DNA from: Odiellus spinosus
Taxonomy: Eukaryota > Arthropoda > Arachnida > Opiliones > Phalangiidae
Reading direction: 5' to 3'
Length of the DNA: 64,000 nt
Assembly: GCA_963920705.1 (NCBI GenBank)
Contig: OY987239.1
Coordinates: 2,978,376 to 3,042,375, forward strand
Part shown: in pieces, positions 1-11,200 of the stretch
How the letters are laid out: each line of letters opens with the position of its first letter
How positions within the stretch are numbered: the stretch's first letter is position 1
The notes under the pieces: generated by a model
The model's input: only the letters and a program-made list of their open reading frames with translations
What the model was told of the DNA's origin: nothing
Databases searched by the model: none
Translations under genes and position numbers: made by a program

Positions 1-2
1 TC

Positions 3-1853
3 TGTTCGTACGTTTTTAGGAAAAAGTTTCTAAAAAAAGATTCAATTGGGGTTTTACCCACTAATAACTACCGGCTCAAAGAAAACCAAAGTTTCGTAGC
101 GATTCAGTGGCTCGAGTGGCTCGCGTATCAACGAGGTATTGTCATCCAATCGGCCTGTAACGGGAAAGAGGCCCGGATAAACAAATTGAAGGTAGACGGT
201 TTGTACGGCAAAGAAGTCTTCGAGTTCATGGGGTGCTATTTCCACGGCTGTACAACCTGTTTCAAAGTTAATCGGCAGCAACCGCTAATGGGAGACCCTA
301 GTCAGACTATGACCACTCGGTACATTCGCACCCAGAAAACGCTGACCAAATTGCAGTCGCTTGGATTCCACGTGACTGTAATTTGGGAGTGCGAGTGGAC
401 CGCGGAAAAGAAAAATCGAGGCTTTTTTCTCACGGGAGGCTATCAAAGAAAAGGTCATGACCCCCTTGAACCCCCGTGACGCCTTTTATGGAGGTCGTAC
501 GAACGCGTTGAAATTATACCATAAGGTAGAGGGCGCTGATAAATTATTCTATTTCGATGTAACTTCACTTTATCCCTTCGTGAATAAGTGCAAAAAAACC
601 CCGATAGGGCACCCGCGGATTCTGCTTAACAATATCCCCGACGTTTTTTCGTCCGAGGGCTTGCTAAAATGCGAGGTCCTACCCCCAAAAAATCTATTTC
701 ACCCCGTACTGCCGGCAAAAATCAACGGGAAACTAGTATTTACCCTCTGCTACACCTGCGCAGAAACTAAATATCAGGGGGACTGCACCCATCCCGATCA
801 TTTGAGGAAATTAACCGGGGTTTGGGTGGTCGACGAGCTCAGGCACGCGGTAGCTCGCAATTACGTCATACTACACTCGTTTGAAGCTTGGTCCTACCAA
901 GTTACCCAGTATGATAAGGAAACGGGGCGAGCTGGGCTGTTTAGCGCTTATATAGACGCGTTTCTCGTGTATAAAACACAGGCTAGTGGGTTCCCCTCAG
1001 GCTGCGTTACTCAGGAGGACAAAGAGCGCTACGTGCGGAATTTCAAAGACATCGAGGGGATTCACCTCGATATCAACCAGATCGAAAAGAATGACGGGTT
1101 AAGAAGCCTCTCCAAATACTTTTTAAATAGTTTTTGGGGAAAATTAGGCCAGCGCACGCGGACCCCCTGCACGGAGATAATTAAAGAGCCTAGCAAGCTA
1201 TACGAACTACTCCTGAACCCCGATATCGAAGTGAAATCAATCCTCCCGATAAATGACGAAACTATTTTAGTGAAGCACGAGCCCATTTTCGAAAATGAGG
1301 GGACCCTGAAGCACGGGAGCGTAACACTAGCCGCTTACACGACAGCCCTGGCGCGGTTAGAATTGCTCAAGTACCTCGAGATGGTCGGCAGACACGCATA
1401 TTATAGTGACACTGACAGCCTAATATTCCTAGCCCCCGGTGGAGAGTCAGTCATAAAGACTGGCGATTTTTTGGGGAAATGAAAAACGAACTCGAGGGAT
1501 ATGGCCCTAACGCCTATATTTGCGAACTCGTCTGCGGGGGCCCTAAAAACTACTCGTATCGCGTTCACAACCCCGACACCGGCGACTACCATGACGTCAC
1601 TAAAATCAAAGGTTTCAGGATCAATCGCTCCAATGAAAAAATCATTAACTTTGAAAACCTGAAACGCTTGGTGGGGGTCGGGGAAACGAAGGTAGACGGG
1701 TACCAAGTCCCAATCCCTAAACAAATTAGGCGGTTGAATGATCATACCCTAATCTCGCTCGATGAAAACAAAATTTATCGTGCAGACATTGACAAAGTCA
1801 GAGTCCTACCAACTTTGGAAACGGTACCGTACGGGTATACCGGAGAGGATTAA
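3..1853 (+). pseudogene. Polinton/Maverick-type DNA polymerase B, C-terminal part, two frameshifts
   Basis: Family B protein-primed DNA polymerase fragment. It is open from the window edge, so the exonuclease part must lie outside, and it runs to a natural stop at 1853. Palm motif A reads DVTSLYP (about 560), motif B has the form K-x3-NSFWGK (about 1120-1140) and motif C is YSDTDS (about 1403-1420). All three blocks survive, but the frame breaks twice: near 410-440, at an A-run before the segment that reopens upstream of 457, and at 1475-1482, where the upstream frame stops and the next begins at the overlapping ATG at 1479. The coding part is GC-richer than its flanks. The sequence differs clearly from the PolB at 39-43 kb, so it belongs to another lineage, not a copy of that element. 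No capsid or integrase genes follow it, so I read it as a relic of a second Polinton. Confidence 0.85.
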
Positions 1854-1855
1854 GT

Positions 1856-2010
1856 GTATGATTTTTTTAATAACTTGTATAAAATGTATATGACTTGTAT
1901 TAAATGTATATAATTGTATAACTCTTGTATAAAATGTATTAACCTGCTTAAAATGTATAAAATGTATATAAATTGTATAAATATATATATATAACTTGTA
2001 TATACACAGG
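1856..2010. repeat. AT-rich short tandem repeat
   Basis: Irregular tandem copies of a 12-20 bp unit resembling TTGTATAAAATGTATA follow the polymerase stop directly. No coding signal is visible. Confidence 0.7.
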
Positions 2011-2142
2011 CAAAAAACAATAGCCTTCCATCAAAAATTGATCATTAAAATGTTTTTTCCTTTAACCACCGACTCTTTTAATTTACTAGTTGAAGCCTAT
2101 ACTTCTTTAAGTCCGCCTAGATCGACTGAAGCCATCTTAATC

Positions 2143-2250
2143 TACACGGTCGCGGGAAAAACGCGGCGCGAAACCGCGGTGGCGGGAAAAACGCGGCGCG
2201 CGCGAAATCGCGGGACGCCCGGCCGCGGGGCTGAGGGGGGAGAGACACCC
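2143..2250. repeat. GC-rich duplicated segment
   Basis: Two close copies of a CGGGAAAAACGCGGCGCG unit, then a G/C-rich stretch. It stands out sharply from the AT-rich surroundings. No gene is recognisable in 1860-2700 apart from this. Confidence 0.5.
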
Positions 2251-2728
2251 CGCTGTTGGACATTCTGATTAATAAAATTATTGTAAAAACATAAGTTTTT
2301 TGCGATAATACAAGTTATACCAACAGAAATCTGTTGATCTGTAATGACGACCCTTTACAAAAAAGTGTAAATGTAAATTTCAACTGTTTCCATTGAAATA
2401 ACATTGAATCGAAACGTGGGTAATGACACGAAATCGATAATTTAGAGAGGTTTAAAATAACACCAAACAAGGTTTTTGTCTAGATTATTAAAACGATTGG
2501 TTTTTGGTAAAAAAGTACAATCTAAAAGTATGATTTTGGTTAAAGTAAAACGTGTTTATGGTTTTCTATGGTGGGAGACTTCCCCCTTTAATTGAGTGTT
2601 TAGATTTTTTTATCCATTTGTTAAAACAGGTTTTACAAGGCCCGCACCCATCCACAATATTGACACCAACCTGGAATATGAAATGGACTTTAAAGACAAC
2701 TTTAAGGTTCTAATAACCAATGCTTCTA

Positions 2729-2803
2729 TGGCCGACTGGTTAGCGCGGTGGGCTAGCAACCTCATGATCCTTTTGGTCGTGGGTTCGAAACCCGCTCAGG
2801 ACG
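2729..2803 (+). repeat. tRNA-derived SINE head (pol III A and B boxes)
   Basis: An A-box-like TGGTTAGCGCGG (2737-2748) and a perfect B box GGTTCGAAACC (2782-2792) lie about 34 bp apart, as in a tRNA gene. The T-arm can pair (GTGGG/CCCGC), but the acceptor ends do not pair. A degenerate tRNA-derived SINE head therefore fits better than a working tRNA. The body after it is A-rich. Confidence 0.6.
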
Positions 2804-2864
2804 GAAAAAATAAATTTCGTAAATATAAATACTTCAGATGGCGCTCCGCTCGTTCGCAAAAAGA

Positions 2865-3215
2865 AAGATGGCGGCCAAAAGAAAGATGGCGGCCAAAAGC
2901 ACTGACAAAACAGGGTCGTCGAAGTGCTGGTACTTGACGGACAAGATGTACAGCTGAAGTGGGGAAGGAGAGATACGGGGAGGATTCAGAGGTCGTCGAA
3001 GTGCTGGTACTTGACGGACAAGATGTACAGTTGAAATGGGGAAGGAGAGGTACGGGGAGGATACAGGGCTCGGCGTTATACCGAGCCAAAGCACTGTGGA
3101 GCGGGGGAAGGAGAGATACGGGGAGGATACAGGGCTCGGAATTATACCGAGCCAAACCACTGGGGAGCGGGGGAAGGAGAGGTATGGGGCCCTCGAAGCT
3201 ATACCGAGGGGGGGA
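2865..3215. repeat. nested tandem repeats
   Basis: Two copies of an AAGAAAGATGGCGGCC unit are followed by three to four copies of a 55-75 bp unit containing GGAAGGAGAGATACGGGGAGGAT and GGCTCGG.NTTATACCGAGCC. The second part is itself a short palindrome. Open frames here on both strands follow the repeat period and are not genes. Confidence 0.7.
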
Positions 3216-3263
3216 AAGCAGGGGGGTGAAAAAGGGGGAAAAGCATGGGGCGCCACTCTTCTC

Positions 3264-4335
3264 TTACGGTTCCATGAGTACCACTCTGATGGGGTAAAAG
3301 TTATTGAACTAGCTCGGACGGGACTTACTTCATACGCCTAACGAAAATTGGAAAATTTCTCCCTTTTTTGGGGCTGAAGCCTCAAAACATGTAGGACGCC
3401 CGCGATTTATTATTTAAAAATCCCGAGCTTTAGCCTTCCCATGAGTACGATACGAGCGGAATTTGCTTGACTCTTTGAGCATAAATATAGCATATCCATC
3501 CGCCTGAGGATTTTCCTTTTTTGCAACCTTCTCTTGAACTTTGTAACGAGCAGTTGGCGAGACTGTGAGAACCACCTCCCATTTTTTCCCACCAAAAATA
3601 AGAAATGTCATTCTATTCACTTTTGAACTTTTCAAACCACTAGTAGGCTTCAAAGGAGGGTTCATCCGCTTCTGGTTTGGACTAAATTTATTTCGCCGCA
3701 TCTCACCCTTTAAAAGATATTACGTAATCTCACAAGCCGTTGATGGCGTCCACTGTTCTGGAGGAGGCGTTGCGAGCTATGGGAAAAACGATGAATGTGC
3801 TGTAGAGGGGTTCGGAGAAAGAGATCAGGTCACGTGGTGGCGCTTGCGACGTAATGCTGAGCAACGCTTTCACTCCAATTTTCCCAATGAGTTCCGCGAT
3901 GATTAGATAATTATTTTTATAGATTAAATCCATAAATGAAGTTTCAAGTAAATCAATCTCCTTCTTCCGTTGCATTTGCTTCTTCAGTTCTAAGTAATTG
4001 TCGTCGATCTCAGCCATCTTGTTGGCGAATCCCTCATCGACATAGTCCTTGATGAGAAAAACGTGTTCATATCGATCCCGGGGTAAATTTTCCACGAAGT
4101 CAACGTAGCTGTATTCGGTTTTGGTGGACTTTGAACTGAGGTTGCTACACATGTCGTTGTAAATGAAAGAGATGGCTATTAACCAAACTGCCAGCAGGAT
4201 ACGCCAGCTTAGAATCCGGAGTAAACGTACGAATGCTGAAAAGAAATTAAGAAAAAAATACATGAATTTCAAACTCTTTGTTAATTAAGGGACGCTACAC
4301 AAGCTATTTTTAAACCATTTGAATAGTTATGATGC
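3264..4335. repeat. segmental duplication of 59323-60384
   Basis: About 1.07 kb, nearly identical and in the same orientation as 59323-60384, starting at TACGGTTCCATGAG and ending at GTTATGATGC. It carries one receptor exon and flanking intron. At its right edge the sequence switches directly into the Copia fragment at CTGCAGG. Confidence 0.9.
3734..4235 (-). pseudogene. ionotropic-receptor-like exon, duplicated fragment
   Basis: A single exon bounded by a TTTTCAG acceptor (just above 4235) and a GTGAGA donor (just below 3734). It encodes a hydrophobic M3-like helix with the pattern RILSWRILLAVWL followed by Y..MCSNLSS, then an S2 ligand-binding segment with PPRDLISFSEPLYSTF. Here the M3 frame is intact, unlike the parent at 59.8-60.3 kb. 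The preceding (M1/pore) and following (M4) exons are absent on both sides, replaced by Copia and repeat sequence. It is therefore a partial duplicate without a complete gene. Confidence 0.65.
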
Positions 4336-6083
4336 TGCAGGATGAACAACTTGTAACGAGCCCTCTACTGGTTCCAGATTCTGTAACATCTTGTGTGTCA
4401 TCATATTTTAAATCGTTTTCATTTACGTGAGCAAGTCTTCTATGCCATAATTGTAATTGCGCCGATGATTCATGTAAAGTAGTGCTATGTGACTCTTTCT
4501 TTTGTGATACCTCACGATCCTGGTATAATGAGGAAGTTATGGTGTAAACATTGTCTTTTAGGTTTGCCACGAACGCTAAAGATCCTTGAGGGTCACAAAT
4601 TTTAAAAAGTGATTTGCCCATTTGACCTGTATAACCGGCTCTGTCTAATAATCTTCCAGAAATTAGGTTCTTCCTCGTTTTTGGTGTGTGGATTACGTTT
4701 TTTAGACGGTAAATAAATTGTTCATCCCCGCATCGAACTTGTAATAAGACATCTCCGTAGCCTTCAGCTTTGGTACCACCTTCCCCAAAAGCTACATCTT
4801 GATTCTTCTGATATAACGTGAATGTTTGGAACCAATCTTTATTATTGCAACAATGATGAGTTGAAGCCGAGTCAATTATCCACTCTTCTGTTGGAAACGA
4901 TGAACAGAGTGCAGCAGCAAAGAAAGCGACTCGCTCGTTTGATTTTGTTTTTGTAGAATTTTGCGTATTTGTAGCGGAATCTGTAGATGTGTGCTTCTTC
5001 TTCCTACAATACCTCTCTAAATGTCCTCGAATACCACAAAAATTGCAATTTCCTGAGAATCTTCCACGATAGTTAGAGTTTTTGTTTCTTATCTGCTGAT
5101 TATATGGGTTAGTGATATCTTTATTTGGTTGCGATTGTGTCTTGACATCTGATTTTCTTTCCCGTTTCATTAAGTGAGATTTCGATGCAATATTGAATGC
5201 TTCGTAATTGTTATCGGATGATTTTTTTTTCTGGACTTGTCTTCCAAATTCAGCTACTAGCATTTGTTTTATCTTCACTGGTGTAAAATCTTTGTCTTCA
5301 AACTGGTATATTTGAAGAACAAGTGGTTCGTACGACTTGCTAGGAGTTCAGGTGATCTTCATAATTCCAGCTAAGTCTATTTTCCTGGTAAGTTTTAAAT
5401 TTATTTCTAGTTTATATTTTTTTTTTTCAATTTTTTTTACTGTTGGATTAGTACTATATAAATTATAAGGAATCGATAAAAAAACTCTTTTTTTAGGTTT
5501 CATTCTCCCTTCAAACGACGATCCTAATCTACTACTTTCAACTACTGCACATCTATTTTAATAGATAAAGAGTAATAACCAAAACGGGCGTGCGTTCATA
5601 AGAGGCCTCTAACGGCAAACAGAGGCTAACGTAGTATCTAAACAAAATGCACGTGGGTGGCTGCTGTGGATAAAGAATAGGAGAGGAATCTACAAATTAG
5701 CTTGATCAAAATTTATAGTCCAAGACTTTACCTTTTAAGAAAAGAAAGATGTTATTCTTTTTAACATAAAATAACACGCGATTTGACGCTTAATTATAAC
5801 ACGGTCTATGTTAACTAAGTCACGTTCTACGTGGGAATACGTTAATACTCTCTCCAAACCCAATTAATCTTTTATTTACACCCAACGTGACACGTACGCA
5901 CGTAAACAAGCTGTAGAGAACTAGAAGAGTCAGAACTAAAAATATCAGAAACTCTTTCAATTTCCCCTTCAGTTCGAAAATAGCTTTTTTCAATTACATT
6001 TAGTGTAATCAACGTTCATGATGAACAGAAACTGATAATGAGAAATGATAATTTTCATACGAACGGTAGTGAGCTTTCTGGTT
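4335..6083 (-). mobile_element. Copia retrotransposon, truncated copy A
   Basis: Matches 11793-13533 of the longer copy with few differences. The open part (5278 down to about 4340) encodes the end of gag with a CCHC zinc knuckle (CNFCGIRGHLERYC), the protease active site IIDSASTHHC and the start of the integrase zinc-binding region. It is cut at 4335 at the duplication boundary. From 5280 to 6083 the sequence is non-coding and shared with copy B; neither side shows a complete LTR. It lacks reverse transcriptase and cannot move by itself. Confidence 0.85.
5340..5515 (+). repeat. dispersed motif with splice-like ends
   Basis: Contains TTTAAATTTATTTCTAGTTTA, a GGATTAG core and GGAATCGATAAAAAAACTC, and ends with TTTAGGTTTCATTCTCCC. 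Related copies lie at 7895-8040 (-), 12810-12965 (+), 20870-20935 (+, partial), 21385-21500 (-), 21640-21757 (+), 23390-23530 (-) and 57365-57485 (+). Best explained as the terminal part of a non-autonomous DNA element. Confidence 0.6.
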
Positions 6084-8186
6084 AACTTAAAAAAAGGTTA
6101 CTTAAAACTTTCTGTACAGACAAGTAGAGAATATGTAGACCGAGTAGCGCAAATAAGCGAAATTTTACATCGTAATTTTTATTTAACCTGATATACGGAA
6201 AGCCAATGCGTTAGTTGTTTATTGATAGGTTTGTTAGGGTTGTGTTGTATACTGAAGCCATGTATAGGTACAATGTGATATAACATTTTGCCTTTTCACG
6301 TTACTTGATCTACAAATACTCTACAACTGTCAAAATTCTGATATGGTTTTAAAAGAAGAACCTTGACCTTGTGTATTCAATCTCATATCGAGATTAAATG
6401 TTTTTCGCATCTAATTTTAATTGGTTTATCAATATGTTATTTGTATATATATCTAAGAGGAACTTGCTTCAAAATCTTCGTCGTTTTAATTCCTTGTCTT
6501 CATTGCCATCCCAGACTAAATCCTTCGTCTTTATCAAATCAGTGGATTATCTCAAAGATAATAACACAGAACAGCCTATGCTCTAATGATAATTTATATT
6601 ATAAGAACATGTATTTTACATATTTATTTAGAAAATAAATTTCATTTGGTGTGTCTATTAAGAAATCTACGCCATGCCGCATATAATTATGGGTAACGCA
6701 GGACATTTCATTTGGTGTGTATATTAAAGAGTCTACGACCTGCCGCATGTAATTATGGGTAACGAATGGCACTCTTTTGCATTCTCTGTATCCTTGAGGT
6801 TAAGGGAAAATACTTATACTCCGTAAAATAGAGAATAATGATTGAAATGCACGCTGTTTCTTCTACTCATCCAATACTCTACATTTCTTTTCATCTTTTA
6901 TTTTAGGTAGGGTTAGGTTAGGTTATATTACCTTAACGTCGGGGTCGGGGAGGTTATATTTTGGTTTCCCAACTTGTTTAGATTAAAATAAATTTATTAT
7001 TCAGGAAGATTTTGTAGAATCTAGTTCTCAGGATTACCGGTGTTGAAAATTTATTTTGCTAATGTTATCTTGATGTTTGTGTTTTCTGCCCGCTATTTGG
7101 TAGTGGTAAGATTAATATTTTTCATTTTAATTAATTGACTTATTTGGCGTTTATTTGATAATTTGCTTTACTTAAATTGTTCGTGTAAGGGCTATTTTAC
7201 ATATTACCAAAGATTGCTAGTTTCAGTTGTCTTAATTCTGATTTTTTTGTTTTAATACTGAATTATGGACTGGATTATTTATCTTGAAATCTATGTGGTT
7301 ATATCTTATTTATTTTCCTTTTTTTTTCTCTAGTTAGGTTTGGTTTTAAGTAGAGAATTATTTAGGGTTGTGTTGGTATACTGAAGAAATGCATATAGGT
7401 TCAATGTGATATAATATTTTGCCTATTGGCGTTACTTGGTCTCCAAATACTCTAGAGCCTTCAAAATTATTATATGGTTTTAAAAGAAGAACCTTGACCT
7501 TGCATATTTTACTCGATACGCATTTATATTAAAATTAATTCATTATTCAGCAAATTTTTTTCCGACTCTGGTTCTCAAAATTTTATTTTGAATTAAGTTT
7601 GATTCTTTTGCATTCAAATTTATCTTGATAAGAAGTATATTTTTGATCTGAATTATTGGTTTAATATATTTAGTGTTTAATTGAGATATTATTTCTTTTT
7701 GCTTTCAATCTTCGTCTTCCACAAATGCTATAAATTTTAATATTTTAGGTAAGGTTACGTTAGTTAACATCACGTGGTTGTCGGGGAGGTATTATTTTGG
7801 TTTCCCAACTTGTATATATTTATATTTCATGATCGATGCTTTAACTCCCTAGTCGTTAATTCAGGCTTAAAGGAATAATGTAATATAATAAAAAGTGAGT
7901 TTTTCTATCGATTCCTTATCGTTTAAATAGGCCTAATCCAACAGTAGACAAATTTACAAACAAATATTAAACTAGAAATAAATTTAAAACTTATATTAAA
8001 ATTGGCTTAGCTGGATTCATGGAGATATCATGAACAAGGACTAGCGACCAATGATATTGATCCTACTTTCCCCATATGTCATTGGTTGTGTTGCATTGAG
8101 GTGGACGCGAAAAACAATATGCTAAGTTTAAACGTATAACTGTTAGCCATAATAGAAGTGTGGTTACATCATTATTAGTGCAAAAG
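6084..8186. other. AT-rich intergenic region with decayed repeats
   Basis: No supported gene. It holds an inverted-orientation copy of the long dispersed repeat (about 6640-6975, with a further remnant at 7740-7815) and a direct duplication of about 130 bp (6230-6360 and 7365-7500) starting GGGTTGTGTTG.TATACTGAAG. Short open frames near 6400-6640 lack any recognisable domain. Confidence 0.6.
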
Positions 8187-8221
8187 TAATAATATATATT
8201 TTTACACTCTCCCTTTTTGAC
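8187..8221 (-). other. Copia polypurine tract and start of 3' LTR
   Basis: Read on the minus strand, AAAAAGGGAGAG is followed at once by TGTAAAAATATATATTATTA, about 30 bp after the stop of the RNase H frame. This is the usual arrangement of a Copia polypurine tract and LTR start. I could not find the matching 5' LTR. Confidence 0.5.
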
Positions 8222-8235
8222 ATTTTTCAATTTGT

Positions 8236-11200
8236 TAATAGTTCTGATTATTTAAATGTAACATATCTATACAATGGAGAAAAACCTGTTTATTTAATAT
8301 TTTAGTGAAAATGTCCGCGGCATTATTTTTACTTTGTATATATTTCAATATAAATAAACCCTGATCCAATTTTTCACGCAAGAAATGATAACGAATATCG
8401 ATATGTTTCGATATAAGGTTTTCGATGGCATTAACCGCAAAACTATAGCTGACTTTATTATATATTTATTCACAAGGAATCACTGCACTCAATGTTTTAA
8501 TAAATCTAAATGTTTATTAAACGACAACGTTTCAAAGCAACCGCTTCATCTTCAGGTCTACAATCTAATGATTATAAATTTTTAATTTTTTTGTATTTAT
8601 ACATTTTATAAAAAATTTCACAATTTTAATTCCTTAAAAAATGAGCCTAAATACATATATATAAGATAACGAAAAAATGCAAACTGGTTCCAAACTATTC
8701 ATCCTCCACCCCCCTCTTTTTTATCCCTCTTTTTTTCCAACAACCCTTAATTTTCAATCCTTCCTCTAAATTCATATCTCCCATCCTCTCTATCTCTAAA
8801 CTTTCTTTAATTTTTCTTTTCCAATAATCCTTTTCCGTTTCTACTATCTTTAAACTCCCCCAATCTATATTATGTTCTTTTTCATTCGCATGCACCGCTA
8901 AGGCGTTTTTTCATCCCATTTTTTAACCGCGTACTTATGTTCCTTACTCCTTTCTAAAATCGTTCTTTTTGTTTCTCCTATGTATCTACTTTTACATTCA
9001 CAGTCTACCCTATATATCACCCCTTTCTTTTTTCATCTGTTACCCTGTTTTCCTTGCTTCTTTTTCCCTCTCCCCAGTCTACTAGTTTCTTCTCTAATGT
9101 TTCTGACCCTTTACTAACTATGTCTATGTCTAATTTAGTTTTATTTAGTTTATTTAGTTTTATTAAAACATTGAGTGCAGTGATTCCTTGTGAATAAATA
9201 TGTAATAATGTCTAGAACCTGCAACAAGAATAGGGATTGTAAACTAAATATAGCTGACTGTTTATCACAGTATATGACTGGGGTTTTAACATCTCAATTG
9301 AAACATTCAAGTTCTTGTAATATCGGGAGTAACCACAAGAGTTCTTTAACTGATTCAGCAAGCGCGATATATTCCGCTTCCATCGTTGATAAAGCCACTG
9401 ATTTTTGTTTCATGGATCTCCAAAATACTGGTGCTTTACCGAGGAGTATGACGTATCCGCTGCATGATCGTCGGGTGTCCCTGTCTGAGCTCCAATCACT
9501 ATCTGAAAACATTGAAATCTGGTTGTCCGAATTTCGATGAAACTGTAGTCCATAGTCTTTTGTCGATATAATATAACGAGTGAGTTGACATAATTGGACC
9601 AAATGCGTATACCCAGGATTAGAATTGAATTGTGATAATGTAGTCACAGCGAATAAAATGTCTGGTCGTGGTCTCTGGGCTAAAAATAAAAGGCTACCGA
9701 TAGGTTGCTGATAAGGGATGTTCCGCATTTTGTCTTGTTCTTCTTTATCCGTTGGGCTGTCTTTCATCGATAATATAAGTCCGGGTTTTAAAGGTAGACT
9801 GACCGGTTCTTCAACTATTATATTAAATCTTTTCGCTATGAAGTCAATATAAATTGATTGGTGTAATATTACCTCACTGCTCGAGAATGTAAACTCTACT
9901 CCGAGTAGTTTTCTTATCGGTTCCAATGATTTGATTTGGTATATGCGTGATATTTTATTTTCGAATTCCATTAATCCATCATCATTTCGAGCGAGTACGG
10001 GTAAGTCATCTACATATACCATAACAAGTATTTCATTTGGAACATAATATACACAGTTAGTCGATGTTAACTTCTTAAATCCAAGTTCAAGAAAGGTCTG
10101 GTCTAAATGCATAAACCACTGACGTCCACTCTGTGGTAATCCGTATAAAGCTTCGTTTAATTTTAAACAGTATAGTGAAGAATCATGTGTCTCGAATCCT
10201 GGAATTTGCTTCATAAAAACATCATGCTCCAAATTACCAAATAAATAGGCATTTATAATGTCGTAATGTCGATGTACCCATTGGTGTTGTATAACGTAGT
10301 ACGCTATAAAAAGTCGTATTAGTCCGAAATTTACAACTGGCGAAAAAGTTTTTTCATAGTCTATGCCTTCTACTTGATGGTAGCCTTGAGCCACTAGACG
10401 TGCCCTGTATCGCGCGATGCTACCATCTTGATCTTGTTTTACGGTAAATACCCATCTGCATCCTATGATCTTTTTATTCTTCGGTTTCGGCACCACTTGT
10501 ATTACGTCACGCTCATTTAAGGTGTCAAACTCATCTTGCATTGCATGTTTCCAGTTGTCTTGGCCTCCTGATAAGTTTAAGGTATATTGATTTCTGTATA
10601 ATGTGATTCCATTGTTTCTACAGCATTTCCGCTTGATTTTTTCTCGGTAATCTCTCTTTGAAGAGAAATCAAAATCTTCCTCATTATATGGGAGATTATT
10701 CTGCTTGCAATATTCCTCTATTCGTTTTGTAGTTTTCAGGCGTTTTCCCCCGGGATATCTATAATAAACATCGAGTCTTACTTTACTCTCTCCAGTCGTC
10801 CTTTTGATTACAGTTCTCGCCCATGCTTCAGATGTTGATTGTTTTGACGTATGTGGTTCTTCCGAGACTGATTCTGATAATGAGGATATTTCATTGCTTA
10901 ATTCTTCTGCTTTATCTTCATTTGATACCTCACTATGTTCTTTAGAGTTTGGTTTATTCGAATAGTCTTCTTCATCTTCAGTGTCCGAATCACATAACGG
11001 CCAGGAAATATTCTTTCGAGTATATTGTTTTGTAGGTTCTACTCCGAACTGTTGTTCATTGAAGGTAACGTGTTTTGACTCTACAACTGTATTCTCTTCG
11101 GGCAACCAAATGCGGTACCCCTTCGTTTTATTAGCGTAACCAATAAGAACTTCTGGCTTCGCGCGACCTTGCAATTTTCCATTTCTTCTTTGTCCAGGAA

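Noticed and set aside
2834..3297. Overlapping open frames of 110-140 aa on both strands
   Set aside because: They follow the tandem repeat period and are low complexity; no start context or domain.
3414..3701. Minus-strand frame with KKWEVVLTVSPTARYKV, also at 59473-59724
   Set aside because: Lies in the intron of the receptor gene and is shared only because the block is duplicated. No recognised domain, though a nested gene cannot be fully excluded.
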